From positions 56,182,298 to 56,246,297 of the forward strand of contig CM060324.1 of NCBI GenBank assembly GCA_030674155.1: a DNA stretch of 64,000 bases, in the 5' to 3' direction. Every line of letters begins with the position of its first letter. The stretch's first letter is position 1. The position numbers and the translations under genes are program-made. Origin of the DNA: Stramonita haemastoma (lineage: Eukaryota; Mollusca; Gastropoda; Neogastropoda; Muricidae). The notes beneath the pieces are model-generated. The model was not told the DNA's origin and searched no databases. It saw only the letters and a program-made list of their open reading frames with translations. Below are positions 1-11,548 of the stretch, in pieces.

Positions 1-235
1 ACAGACATGAATACTATTCATTCTCCAATTCATACAGCAACTGAAATATTCTCCTTCATCAGCACTGAATGACTATTCATTCTCCAATTCATATAGCACA
101 CTGAATAAATATTCTCCATTTCATACAGCACACTGAATGACTATTCATTCTCCAATTCATATAGCATACTGAATAAATATTCTCCATTTCATACAGCATA
201 CTGAATAAATATTCTCCAATTCATACAGCACGCAG
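1..235. repeat. Degenerate tandem repeat
   Basis: Units contain ATTCTCCAATTCATACAGCA followed by CTGAATGA or CTGAATAA; about six imperfect copies, starting before the window. Confidence 0.75.
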
Positions 236-319
236 TTTATAGTCTAATGAATTTATGAATGCCTCATCATTTCCAGTGCTTTTAAGAGAGAGGGGAAGGG
301 AATTACAACTAAAGAAAAA

Positions 320-1000
320 GAATATCTTTGGCCACATGGAACATGCAGACCCTGCAAGACGAAGCCCATGCTGACCTAGCAAAAACAGACTCATTACTAA
401 ATAAACAACAAGACCTAGAGATTGGCATTATGGCTTGTGTGAAACCCGAAGGAGCAGGGAAGGCAAATTCAAAAGAGAAGACTTCACCATTATGTTCCGT
501 GTCAACTCAAAAGGGGGGCCACACAGTGTAGCTATATTTAGATAGGCACCATTCAGCTTGCTTGAAGAGCTACAACAGCACCAGTGACAGAATGCTCAGA
601 TCAAACTAAACTAAATGCAAAGCAAGTCCTTATCAACATTATTCAGGTACATGCTCCAACACTGAATAGCTCACAAAAAGGTAAAAAAAAAAAACACCCA
701 CAACAACCCTATTTTATAACGACCTACACACAGCCAAAGACAAAATACCTTGCAAAGAAGTCTGCATAGTCATGAGAGACTTCAATGCAAAAGTAAGTGA
801 AGGAAAAGACATAGGGTGTGGCATGGGACCTTTCGGCCATGGCTCAAGAAAGGACAGGGGAGATACACTTACTACCTTCTGCCATGCAAGCATTTGATTA
901 TGACAAACACTTTGTTTAAGCACCCAAATTAAAGGAGATATACGTGGATCTCACCAAAAGGTGAAAGTCGCCAACAAAGGATTATACACTGCCTGACAAA
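320..1000 (+). pseudogene. Decayed LINE endonuclease region
   Basis: Broken frames carry landmarks of the AP-like endonuclease of non-LTR retrotransposons: ATWNMQTLQDEA at about 331, a later YNDLHTAKDKIP, VMRDFNAKVSEG (normally GDFNA) near 775-800 and FGHGSRKDRGDTL near 833. Stops and shifts separate the pieces. The order suits an RTE-like element but the clade is not certain. Confidence 0.6.
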
Positions 1001-1960
1001 ATTTGGCAAACATCAGTCATTAATACCTGAGCAAGACCTGAGACAGATAGATCATCAGGGAATTAAAAAAAAAAAGTCTCTGATTCCTTGGTTCTATTGC
1101 TGGGTCTTTTGCTGACTTCAATATTGGTTTTCCATACACTTCTGTGCCTGTGGTGAGTTTGTGTCAAAGTCTTTGGGGCTGGAGGTTCACGGAGAAAGAT
1201 TGGAGGGTGGTCATCATCCTGGGTGGGGGTCTCAATCAGTCTGGCTCTGAGACTAAGCTATCACTGTCGTTAATGGGAACTTAATGGGTGGTATCCAGCG
1301 TATGTTAGCTCAGAACAGGCACCACTGAGCACCACCAAACTGACCCAGCAGCAGCGCAGGGCCCGTGTCTGGCGGCTCCAAAGGCAGCCTAACATTGATA
1401 AGCTCCATGTGGACTTTTGACGCTAAGGCTGCGACATGACAAATCAAGGCATATTTGGGGTTCAGAGGTAAAAGCGACAGCATGGGAACAGCACGACATG
1501 AGTGTTGCAGGAGGGGCAGCCAAAAAAGAAAACAAAAACAAAAAAAACACAAACCAAAAATATACCAAAGAACAAGAAATGAATGAAAAAACAAACGAAC
1601 GATGAATCAAATAAACTAGTTAATGAGTAAATTAATCACATCATCATCATCATCTTCACCATCACCATGATCATAACTATGATAATAATGATGATAACAA
1701 AGCAAAGGACAGTACTGTTACGTGTATACATACCAGCAGTCATAGATTCCTAAAGGAAGTTTTCCAGATTGCAGGCTTGCAAATAAAACTTATGCAAGTG
1801 GAAAATCATCTCCTGTTGACGTTTAAAATAAACATTCTGCAAATGCCCCCTACCTCCACTCTCAGTCCCCCCCCCCCCCAAAAAAAAAAAAAAAAAAAAA
1901 AAAAAACAACAAACAAAAAACCCAACCAAACCAAACACAAAAACAAACTTAAACAAAACC
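1001..1960. other. Unassigned interval
   Basis: No gene recognised. It contains a short (ATC)n stretch near 1640-1700 and a C run followed by an A run at 1868-1906. It may be the 3' part of the LINE before it. Confidence 0.4.
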
Positions 1961-1990
1961 CAAAGCGATGGAGTCAGTGAAAAGGCTCAC

Positions 1991-2135
1991 GAGTGGTGGT
2001 ACTGGAACAGCTGTGTACAGCAGTTTGAAGCCCCGCCACGAGGCGACATCAGAGTGGACTGACAGTCACCACGGAGCCCGAACTGGAGCAGGAGGGGGGA
2101 CGTTATCCTTTCACAAGCTTTCAATCAGAGGCCAT
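1991..2135 (-). pseudogene. CUB domain Z, exon c, degenerate
   Basis: One frame reads PLIESL, then TGA, KDNVPPPAPVRAPW, TGA, LSVHSDVASW and GFKLLYTAV, which follows CUB exon c from near cysteine 4 to the last strand. The cysteine codon is replaced by TGA and a second TGA interrupts the next strand. Acceptor TTGCAG and donor CTC|GTGAGC are plausible, but the leading phase does not fit exon b. I read it as a dead exon at the 3' end of the cluster. Confidence 0.5.
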
Positions 2136-2237
2136 CTGCAACAAAGTGAAGTGAGGTTGGAGACTGGCATGTGGAAAAGTGCTTTGATTTGTTTTGTAGA
2201 TATAGCGGCTATATAAAATTCTTATTTTATATATATA

Positions 2238-2271
<34 letters not shown>

Positions 2272-2291
2272 TATTATTATTATTATTATTA
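2238..2291. repeat. (TTA)n microsatellite
   Basis: About 17 ATT/TTA units directly before the SINE at 2293. Confidence 0.8.
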
Positions 2292-2292
2292 A

Positions 2293-2650
2293 GGACGGTG
2301 GCAGGATGGTTAAGACGTTCGCCTGCCAATATGTAAACCGTGAGTTTCCGGGTTTGTATCCAGCCTCGCCCTTTCTTCCTAGTTTGACGAAAAAATCGAA
2401 CTGAATGTCAAAGTCATTCGGATGAGACTCGAAACCGAGGCCCCGTGTGTGAATGCACGCAGAACATCTTGCGCACACGTTAAAACCCCGTTCCACCTTT
2501 CGGAAGAGTAGGCCATCGTGTGCCGGTAGGAGCGGATGACAAAATTATAACAAACCAGCATGCACACAGGTGTCGTGTTTAGACACCATCCCTGAGGAAA
2601 AATCGGGGAGTTGGAGTCCCAGGGCGGCACGGGGCTGTAGGTATATGGCA
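2293..2650 (+). mobile_element. tRNA-derived SINE, family 3
   Basis: A-box-like GGCAGGATGGTTAAGACG and B-box-like GGGTTTGTATCC lie at the head. The body shares CGCAGAACATCTTGCGCAC with family 1 and has its own tail with GGGGAGTTGGAGTCCC. Related copies on the minus strand are at 14440, 31968 and 41980. Confidence 0.65.
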
Positions 2651-2849
2651 ACGTTCTGGTGGCTCCTGCGACGGTACTGGAACCATTCGTAGCGGTCATT
2701 GCCTTTCCAATGGATCATTCCAGTGCTGTGGAGAGGGGGGGGGGGGGTGTCTGCTGCATGGGTAACAGCTTGCCCTCCGTACATACTTACCCAGGCTTTG
2801 CGCTCTAAAGACTAGAGCGCAACTCCATAGTCTTCCGAGACTGATGGGT

Positions 2850-2851
2850 GC

Positions 2852-2902
<51 letters not shown>

Positions 2903-2950
2903 TTATTATTATTATTATTTTTTTATTTTTTTTATTTTTTATTATTATTA
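2850..2950. repeat. (CTA)n / (TTA)n microsatellite
   Basis: CTA units grade into TTA and T-rich sequence. Confidence 0.85.
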
Positions 2951-3311
2951 AAACATTCCAGCAGGACCTGGTCTATGCAGGACTGCACAGGGAAGTCTGG
3001 TGTATAGTGTGTAAGACTCTGAATCTGTGAGTGACAGAGGGCCTGAGTTCCATTCTCCATGGAAGTGTGTACTTGAGTGTCACAGAAGATGAGGCACCAA
3101 AGTAATCCTTCAGGCCTTAAAATGTCTGATGAATAAATGAGTGAATAAATGAATGCATCAAATAGACGCATGTGCACTTAAATAATTACATATATAAAAA
3201 AAATAATAGCACTGATTGACAACTATGGTTTTTACTCGTGTCAGTGTGGCTGCTGCAGTTACCTCATGGTTGTTGACATACTTACCACATTGCTTTTTCT
3301 TTTCTTTTCTT

Positions 3312-3322
3312 TGAGAAGAGAG

Positions 3323-3412
<90 letters not shown>
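3312..3412. repeat. (GA)n microsatellite
   Basis: Nearly uninterrupted GA for about 100 bases in the intron between CUB exons b and c of unit Z. Confidence 0.9.
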
Positions 3413-3419
<7 letters not shown>

Positions 3420-3531
3420 TACAACTCATAGTAAGCTTGATGCATCAGACTTCATTTTACACGAACTATCTGTGCAAGCTTCTTTTCCCAAAAGTAAACA
3501 CGCATACACGCAAGCGCACGCGCACGCGCAT

Positions 3532-3532
<1 letters not shown>

Positions 3533-3598
<66 letters not shown>
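3533..3598. repeat. (CA)n microsatellite
   Basis: About 32 CA units, downstream of exon b of unit Z in gene orientation. Confidence 0.9.
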
Positions 3599-3601
<3 letters not shown>

Positions 3602-3641
3602 CAAAACAAAAACCAAGTATGCAAACCAAAATAAGCATTAC

Positions 3642-3768
3642 CTTCATAAAGAAAGAGAGGTAGTCGTAACTGCAATTGCGCTCTTGCTCTACGTCAAGTT
3701 CCAGGATATACAGATGAATGTTCCAGCCTCGGCCTGGCGTCATGATGCGCCATTCACAGTCCAGATTG
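3642..3768 (-). pseudogene. CUB domain Z, exon b, one base short
   Basis: The exon encodes DCEWRIMTPGRG (cysteine 2), NIHLYILELDVEQE and NCSYDYLSFF (cysteine 3 with Asp). Acceptor TGATCAG abuts a C/T/G-rich and (TG)n region; the donor is AAG|GTAATG. It is 127 nt, one base less than the in-frame 128 expected with its one extra codon, and the usual NGG end reads MK. The missing base just before the donor would break the frame into exon c. Decay and sequence error are both possible. Confidence 0.65.
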
Positions 3769-3807
3769 CTGATCACACATACCCCCCCCCCCCCCCCAAA
3801 CACACAC

Positions 3808-3813
3808 AAAGAG

Positions 3814-3884
<71 letters not shown>
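3808..3884. repeat. (CA)n near exon b acceptor, unit Z
   Basis: In gene orientation a (TG)n tract followed by a G run leads into the TGATCAG acceptor of exon b at 3769. Confidence 0.9.
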
Positions 3885-3886
<2 letters not shown>

Positions 3887-3949
3887 CAATCTCTAAAACA
3901 AGTTGTCAGTTAGGAAGCAGCTAGTAACTGCAAATAATCAAACATCAAA

Positions 3950-4960
3950 AGAAACATTTTGTCAATATGGAGTACCACAAGGGTCAGTACTGGGCCCCTT
4001 TTTTGTTTTCAGTCTATGTAAATAACTTACCCTCTTTTCTAAAATGTAGCTGTGAACTGTTTGTTTACGCCACATCCCTCTTCTGTAGTGACCCAGATCC
4101 CCACAGACTAAGACTCAAACTTCAAAACAGTATTGACAGATAGTTACTTGGACTAATTAAACCAAATGTCTTTAAATGCACAAAACTTAAGTGAATGCAT
4201 GTATTAGCAAAAAGAAAAACTATAAAAACTAAAATTCCAACCTCTGTTTATTGATAAAAGAGTAACTGAAAAAGTAGACTCACACAAATTTCTGGGAATT
4301 ATTGACAAAAAGTCCGACATGGACGACCATGTGATGTTACCAGGAAAACGTATTTCTAATAAACCACTTCAGTTTCTCAAAAATAAAACATTTTCTGAAT
4401 AACCATTCCCGCAAACTCATTTTTTTAGTGGCCATAGTTTACCTACTGTTGACTAGGCTTTATCTTTTTCGAACAGTTGCAGTGAAACAAATGTGAAATC
4501 CATTCATCAATTATAAAAAAGAGCTCTAAAACTTGTTCTATTTAAATCAAGCCCCATGACCATCAATGATCATAAAAAAACAAATATTCTGATCTTCCAC
4601 AACGGACCTTATTTCATAAAACTCTGTTTGTAAAGAAATTTGGTAATGGAAATGTCCCTCTGATCACTGATAGTTTCAAAACTAATGAGCACAGGCACAA
4701 TCATCTACTATAATTTTCGAGACCCAGAGATTTTTTTTTTTTTTTTACAAAACAAGCTTCTTATATTCATTTATGGTACAAGCTCAAAAGAAGTTAAAAA
4801 TGCATCAAAAGCCAAAACCAGTTAAAGACACATCTGAAAAATAATTTGACCTATAAAGATCTAGAAGTTGGCTTATTAGTCAATCAGCCATGCTTGAATG
4901 CCTTATCATTTTCTGCAACCCCTGAACGTCTTAGGAGTGATTTTATTGTGACTGGAAGTA
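3950..4960 (+). pseudogene. Decayed LINE reverse transcriptase
   Basis: A frame near 3965 reads YGVPQGSVLGPLF, the RT motif before the catalytic YADD; the YADD site itself is degraded to VYATS. Further on come SHKFLGI and later pieces typical of the RT thumb of Jockey/CR1-like LINEs. Many stops. Lies in the intron between exons a and b of unit Z. Confidence 0.65.
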
Positions 4961-5159
4961 ATACACTGTTGCATGTCGTGTATGTGTGTGTGGAGGGGGA
5001 GGGGGGTTGAAGAAGCATTGTTGTTGATGTTATTGTCAACTTTAATGAGAAGCGAGTGTGCAATCGATAAGCACGACTATAATCTGTATAAGTTCAACAA
5101 CAAACGGAGATTTGAAAAGCAAGGGTTGTGATGGTTAAATGTTGTGACTTGATTTCCCC

Positions 5160-6440
5160 CCCCCCCCCACCCCCCCACCGCCTTTTTCATGTCTTTTTTC
5201 CCTGTCCTTTTCAACTGGGCTTTTTTTTTTCAGATATGGTTCTTGTTGTTAGCGGTGGTGGATTATCAGCACTATTATGAATACCATTGTTGTTATTTTG
5301 GTTTGTTAGTCTGGCTAATTGTGTGGTGTTTTTTTGTCATTTGTTTATTTCCATTTTCCTGTCGTTTGTTTGTTTGTTTCCCCCTTTCCTCCCCGATGCT
5401 CCCCCGCTGTCCTTTTCCATCTCTTCTGTTGTTGTCAGTGCTGTATTTTTCCTGTAGCGGGTGGTGGGTGGTTCAAGGGATTCAAAAAATTAGTTGCGTG
5501 ATGGGATCTGTAACTTCATGTTTTTGTGACAAAAGCTCCAGCTCTGTGCAGATCTACATTACGTGTCAGTTCATCTCAAGTGCTGCTGTTGGTGTCAAAC
5601 AGTTCTTTTCCATTTTTATGCCTCCTGTCTCATATTTTGATCCATTTTCGTGAGAGTTTTCTCACCTTTGTTGTTTAGGCTTTGATCTTAAAATTAAAGT
5701 TTACTTCCTTACATTTTCGTAATTTGCCAAAATAAAAACGTTTACGTCTTTCTCTGAGCATTTGCAATTGTTATTTTTGAGCAGTCATTTTCTAACCATA
5801 AACATTAATTTGTCTATTCTGAATTTTTTTTTATATCTTACCTCTTTTTTAAACTTTCTGTAGTCTAGTAATCTTTTGTATTTTCTTTTCTGGATTTTCT
5901 CTTTTTTCTGGGTAATATGAGAATTTCATTACTGATAAAGGGTTTTGGTCAATTCTTTTCCATCTTTTCTAACTTTTTTTCGGTAATCATCTGTGTACAC
6001 TTTCTTCACGTCATTCCATATCTCTTCTGGTTGAGCCTCATTTTCATTGCACTCTTTCAGAAGTGCTTCAAAACGATTGTTTGCTTTAATTTCATAAAAG
6101 TTTAAGCTTCAGTGTTACGCAGCTTGTCCAGATTGTATTCGCAGGGTTCAGGTGTTTGTTTCTGTTTGATAACCTTTCCCCTCACCTTCATAGACATAAG
6201 CAAGCGACACCAGTCACCATCTACAACTGGTCTTGTTCTGGCATTAATTTTGATGTTTGCCAAATTTTGCTTAAAATAAGTGTTTGTAACTGTTCAACGG
6301 TTTGCTTGGCAAAAGACAGCAAGTGTATCTCTTCTGTCCTTTCTGGAGCCTTGCCTTCAAAGAAAAAAAAAAGGCAGCAATATATAATTATATATTTTAA
6401 AAAATCAGCTCCGATCATACAACATAAGAAGAGTGAATGA
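5160..6440 (-). other. AT-rich interval with decayed coding-like stretch
   Basis: The minus strand of about 5650-6430 gives broken frames rich in Lys and Glu (for example ERTEEIHLLSFAKQTVEQLQ and ECNENEAQPEEIWNDVKKVY), with T-rich plus strand. It looks like an old mobile-element ORF, but I cannot name the family. The 154-residue plus-strand ORF at 5189 is hydrophobic because of T-richness and is not supported as a gene. Confidence 0.25.
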
Positions 6441-6719
6441 CAAGAAAACCATCCCTGGTTTGGTGTTCAACATTACCCCTGTCAATGTTCTGCAGGAAAG
6501 AGTGATGTCTGGCAACTTGCCTGCTGCAGTGTTAGTGCCAGGCAAGTGAGCAAAGTACAATACTAGCCGTGTACCCTTATCCCCTTCCTTTTATCCTCCT
6601 TTCCTTCCTTTCTCCCTTCATTCCTTCACAACCACTTCCAACGAGCTAATCACAAAAGAAAGAAGCAAAGCAGCTGGCAGCAACACTTACAGACCCAGAG
6701 AAGCAGAGACGAAGCTGGC

Positions 6720-7497
6720 CAGAGAGAAAGAGGGAGCAGATGTACACAGACAAAGCCTAACTGCAGCAGATGTATACAGACAGAGAAAGACTAACTGGAG
6801 AAAGACTAACTGCAGCAGATGTATACAGATAGAGAAAGACTAACTGCGGCAGATGTATACAGACAGAGAAAGACTAACTGCAGCAGATGTATACAAACAG
6901 AGGAAGACTAACTGGAGAAAGACTAACTGCAGCAGATGTATACAGACAGAGGAAGACTAACTGGAGAAAGACTAACTGTAGCAGATGTATACAGACAGAG
7001 AAAGACTAACTGCGGCAGATGTATACAGACAGAGAAAGACTAACTGCGGCAGATGTATACAGACAGAGAAAGACTAATTGCGGCAGATGTATACAGACAG
7101 TGAAAGACTAACTGCGGCAGATGTATACAGACAGAGAAAGACTAACTGCGGCAGATGTATACAGACAGAGAAAGACTAACTGCAGCAGATGTATACAGAC
7201 AGAGAAAGACTAACTGCAGCAGATGTATACAGACAGAGAAAGACTAACTGCAGCAGATGTATACAGACAGAGAAAGACTAACTGCAGCAGATGTATACAG
7301 ACAGAGAAAGACTAACTGTAGCAGATGTATACAGACAGAGAAGACTAACTGGAGAAAGACTAACTGCAGCAGATGTATACAGACAGAGAAAGACTAACTG
7401 CGGCAGATGTATACAGACAGAGAAAGACTAACTGCAATGATGTATACAGACAGAGAAAGACTAACTGCAGTAGATGTATACAGACAGAGAAAGACTA
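6720..7497. repeat. 34-bp minisatellite, left part
   Basis: The unit contains AGATGTATACAGACAGAG and AAAGACTAACTGC, about 34 bases. One array was split by a LINE insertion and continues at 8220. Confidence 0.9.
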
Positions 7498-8219
7498 CTG
7501 GCTTTAAAACATTGGGACTCTAAACTGAGAAATGATGTTATTTTTTAAATCAAGTTCCTTGTGCATTCTCTTGTTTCTAAAGGTATTGGGATAACATTTT
7601 GCTGGGTGCCATCACATTGCGGTCTTTACTGGAATGAATTGGCAGATTCTCTGGCAAAACGCGATGCTTCAGAATGTACAAGTGACATAATGATTAATAG
7701 TATAGGTCTGCGTTTATCTTCATTTGAAATTATTTCAATTCTTGCAAACTCTGTATATTCAAAGTTTTTAGATTTCACTTAAATCGTTTGTGTTGCCCAC
7801 GAAATATAGAAATTATAATTCATAAATTACGTCTAAATGCTTGGAAAACTAAATATTCAAAAAATGTTTTCTGCACTTGTTCTGCTATTATATCAGTCCA
7901 CCAAATACTGTTTGATTGCCCTGTGCTCATTGCCTCGTATAAAAGCAAAGGGATAGATCTAAGGGGAAAATACGGAAATTTCCAAAGTGTTCTGTATGAT
8001 TCCGAGTCGCATGTCCTTATATCAGTTGCAGCAAGTATTTGCCAGTCACCAGTAGGTCAGTTACTATAAACAAAATTGTATAAACTTATCATCATCCATT
8101 ATATTCTTTATCCTTTCACTTTTTCCTCTCATCCCTTTTCAGTGCCTTCTTAACGTGAATGTACCATTGTCTAAATCACCTTGTAGTGAACGGACATTAA
8201 ACCAATGAGAAGAAGAAGA
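7498..8219 (+). mobile_element. 5'-truncated LINE, RNase H end
   Basis: Two frames, shifted at about 7783, encode an RNase H piece (ITFCWVPSHCGLYWNELADS) and a C-terminal zinc-finger-like piece (KLRLNAWKTKYS, CTCSAI, HQILFDCP). It ends in a short (GAA)n tail. The flanking AGAGAAAGACTA at 7486-7497 and 8220-8231 looks like a target duplication, though it is also part of the repeat unit. Dead copy. Confidence 0.78.
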
Positions 8220-8775
8220 AGAGAAAGACTAACTGTAGCAGATGTATACAGACAGAGAAAGACTAACTGCAGCAGATGTATACAGACAGAGAAAAACTAA
8301 CTGCAGCAGATGTATACAGACAGAGAAAAACTAACTGCAGCAGATGTATACAGACAGTGAAAGACTAACTGCAGCAGATGTATACAGACAGAGAAAGACT
8401 AACTGTAGCAGATGTATACAGACAGAGAAAGACTAACTGCAGCAGATGTATACAGACAGAGAAAGACTAACTGTAGCAGATGTATACAGACAGAGAAAGA
8501 CTAACTGCGGCAGATGTATACAGAGGAAGACTAACTGCAGTAGATGTATACAGACAGAGAAAGACTAACTGCGGCAGATGTATGCAGACAGAGGAAGACT
8601 AACTGCAGCAGATGTATACAGACAGAGAAAGACTAACTGCGGCAGATGTATGCAGACAGAGGAAGACTAACTGCAGTAGATGTATACAGACAGAGAAAGA
8701 CTAACTGCGGCAGATGTATGCAGACAGAGGAAGACTAACTGCAGCCGACATGTACAGAAAGAGAAAGACTAACTT
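8220..8775. repeat. 34-bp minisatellite, right part
   Basis: Continuation of the array at 6720 with the same unit; ends about 55 bases before CUB exon a of unit Z (donor side). Confidence 0.9.
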
Positions 8776-8829
8776 CCAAATGTGATATCACTGGATGTTC
8801 CCACGACCCCAGTTCCCTCAAACTCTTAC

Positions 8830-8926
8830 CCGTTGTAGTTCTGCTGGGGATAGCCAGGAGACGTCAGAGTGCTGTTGTAGCCAACCCCCGCCTCCCGGGT
8901 ACCAAAGCGCAATCCAGAGGGACATG
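8830..8926 (-). CDS. CUB domain Z, exon a
   Basis: This 97-nt exon encodes CPSGLRFGTREAG (cysteine 1) and GYNSTLTSPGYPQQNY, a classical CUB edge with an N-S-T sequon. Acceptor TGATCAG follows a (TG)n tract, as for exon b copies elsewhere; donor GG|GTAAGA. Phases equal those of the other exon a copies. It is diverged from A-D in sequence and appears intact, though exons b and c of the same unit look damaged. Confidence 0.8.
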
Positions 8927-8930
8927 CTGA

Positions 8931-8932
<2 letters not shown>

Positions 8933-8970
<38 letters not shown>

Positions 8971-9098
8971 CACACACACACACACACGACACGCACCACG
9001 CACGCACGCACAGCACGCACGCACGCACGCACGCACCACATGTGCGCACACACATAAACAAACACACACACGCGCGCGCCACGCACACACACAACACA

Positions 9099-9193
<95 letters not shown>

Positions 9194-9195
9194 AC
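8933..9195. repeat. (CA)n complex microsatellite at exon a acceptor, unit Z
   Basis: CA and CACG units. In gene orientation it is (TG)n running straight into TGATCAG of exon a. Confidence 0.9.
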
Positions 9196-9262
9196 CACAC
9201 CTCATTATTGTCCCCCTCTCCGTCCTTCGTCTAATATCATTTTAAGTGAACAGACGTAAAAT

Positions 9263-9266
<4 letters not shown>

Positions 9267-9331
<65 letters not shown>

Positions 9332-9364
9332 ATACACACACGTACACACAGAGATACACACACA

Positions 9365-9448
<84 letters not shown>
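9267..9448. repeat. (CA)n / (CACG)n microsatellite
   Basis: A second compound CA array 70 bases further on, with a central block of GCAC repeats. Confidence 0.9.
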
Positions 9449-9454
<6 letters not shown>

Positions 9455-9636
9455 GGTCACTGTTCCCTGTCACTGATACTGTCTTTGGCTATTGTAAGTG
9501 TAGCTGTATTAGCTTGTTGTTTTTTGTAAGCACACAGGACATTCAACGAATACAGTTGTCTTGATAAAACCCCACAATTCTACTGGGCACCACTCCCTAC
9601 AAGCAGACGGTTGAGGTAAAACAGTAAAATAGTAAT

Positions 9637-9814
9637 TAAAACACAACGCCTTGTTCAGCTTCATCTTTTCTTTCATTGTCAGCAAATTTTTGCTTCTATC
9701 CTGAAGTTTCCTCCAGCTAAATGCCTGGATTCAGCCTGAGAAAGCTTCACGATAGAAGCGAAAATTTGTTGATGATAAAAGACAGATGAAGCTGAACACA
9801 GTGGTGTTTTTTAC
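9637..9814. repeat. Long imperfect inverted repeat
   Basis: Arms of about 80 bases pair around a centre near 9725; the outer cores are TTCAGCTTCATC (9653) and GATGAAGCTGAA (9785). The inner arms share CTTCTATC/GATAGAAG and TGAAG/CTTCA. Confidence 0.7.
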
Positions 9815-9879
9815 TCCTATTTTAATATATATATATTTTATTATTTATTTCCTTTTATTCTATACTTCTTTATGTCACA

Positions 9880-10205
9880 GCAGAATGCGTGAAATTCGGG
9901 CTGCGCTCCCCGGGGATAGCGCGTCGCCATGCAGCGCCTACCCATTATTTTTTTTTTATATATACAGCCCCGAGCCGCCCTGGGGACTCCAACTCCCCAA
10001 TTTTTCCTCAGGGATGGTGTCTAAACACGACACCTGTGTGCATGCTGTTGTTTTTTTGTGTTGTTTTTTTAATTTTGTCATCCGCTCCTACCGGCACACA
10101 ATGTCCTGCTCTTCCGAAAAAAGGAACGGGGTTTTAACGTGTGCGCAAGATGTTCTGCGTGCGTTCACACACAGGCCTCGGTTTATAGTGTCGCCCGAAT
10201 GACTA
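9880..10205 (-). mobile_element. Chimeric SINE remnant
   Basis: On the minus strand it joins the tail half of SINE family 3 (10000-10200, matching 2420-2640) to the family 2 tail piece (9885-9945, GTGAAATTCGGGCTGC). It shows either nested insertion or template switching. Confidence 0.5.
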
Positions 10206-10455
10206 TATTTACATACAACTACAAGCCTCATCCGCTACATAGACACACATTCCACAACAAAAATGACCTTCAGCACAGACCTAAGGTTGACAACAAAATG
10301 GCCTTCAATATTATACCTATCCTGCTCTTCAAATATGATACTTGATGCCAAGTACAAACATGCCCACGACATTCAACAACAAAGACAGCAAACATAACCA
10401 GTTCTTTCAGATAAACACAACGAACAAAACACGAACAAAGCTACAAGCAAAACAT

Positions 10456-10800
10456 ATGGAGGACGGGATAGCCTAATGGTCAGAACATTGCGCTCGAAAT
10501 TTGACGACCCAGGTTCGATTACCGTTCGAGGGGATTTTTCCCTGAAGTTCACATCAGTGCAGACTCCACTCTCCCCAAAAGTCATTCGGGTGAGACTATA
10601 AACCAAGGCCCGTGTGCGAACGCATACAGAACATCTTGCGCACACGTTAACTCCTGTTCCACTTTTCGTAAGAGTAGGCCGTTGTGTGCCGGTGGGAACA
10701 GATGACAAGATTTACAATACTGCATACATCCGGAGACTAAAAATGTAAAAAAGCACACGAGTGCTTAGTCCATTATCCTCAATATAAAAGAATAAAAACA
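10456..10800 (+). mobile_element. tRNA-derived SINE, family 1
   Basis: A-box GATAGCCTAATGGTCAG and B-box GGTTCGATTACC, a body with CTTCGG/ATTCGG-GAGACTATAAACC and a tail ending AAAAGAATAAAAAC. Other copies: 17490, 33591 and 60485 (plus), 47530 (minus). Confidence 0.75.
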
Positions 10801-10865
10801 AAACCAAAACCAAATGGAAAAAATCAGTCAAGCCAATATCAACAAATTAAAGCAAAATGGCTTAC

Positions 10866-11060
10866 AGAGTTCGTAGCTGGAGGTAGTGTAGATAGGGGTG
10901 GAGGTGGGTGTCATGGTGGTGTACAGCAGTTTAAATCCCTTTCCTGTGACGCCGGTATCGGAGTAAAAACGAATGTACACCTGCCTTCCGGAACTGACAT
11001 ACACAGGATGCTCATACTTGCCACACAGTTTGGCGATGAGATTGCTCGGCGATTGGTCGG
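10866..11060 (-). CDS. CUB domain A, exon c with Thr linker
   Basis: This 195-nt exon encodes DQSPSNLIAKLCG (cysteine 4), [29 protein letters not shown] and the linker TPTSTPIYTTSSYEL. Acceptor GTCTTCAG, donor CTCT|GTAAGC, phase 1. It has the same length as exon c of E and keeps the long linker that B and C lost, so it represents the older form. Confidence 0.87.
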
Positions 11061-11087
11061 CTGAAGACACACAGGGAGCATTGAAGG

Positions 11088-11412
11088 TCAGCTCAAGGAA
11101 AAACAACTCAATGAAGGACAAGTTAATCAAGGACATCTCAATGAAGTACAAGTTAATGAAGGACAACTCAATGGAGGACAACTCAATGAAGGACAACTCA
11201 ATGGAGGACAACTTAATGAAGTACAAGTTAATGAAGGACATCTCAATGAAGGACAACTCAATGGAGGACAACTCAATGGAGGACAACTTAATGAAGTACA
11301 AGTTAATGAAGGACAACTCAATGGAGGACAACTCAATGAAGGACAACTCAATGAAGGACAATGAAGGACATCTCAATGAAGGACAACTCAATGGAGGACA
11401 ACTCACTGAAAC
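11088..11412. repeat. 15-bp minisatellite, unit A
   Basis: Unit AAGGACAACTCAATG with variants, about 20 copies. It starts about 30 bases upstream of the exon c acceptor and is the shortest of four homologous arrays. Confidence 0.92.
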
Positions 11413-11548
11413 CTCACTATAAAACGCTGTTACGCTCTGAACCATTTTGTTGGGATGTCTGCGTCAGTGATGACCTGATAGCATCACTTATGCTCTCTAT
11501 CAAACAGAATATCCCATGAAGTGGGAATATGGCTGCCTTAATGGTGAG

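Noticed and set aside
5189..5653. 154-residue hydrophobic ORF that could be a membrane protein
   Set aside because: Phe/Leu/Cys-rich because the DNA is T-rich; no homology that I recognise, no splice context and no conserved copy.
8795..9473. His-Thr or Cys-Val repeat ORFs in several frames
   Set aside because: Translations of (CA)n microsatellites. The same applies near 3533, 3808, 24146, 39448, 48642, 49984, 57352 and 61073.
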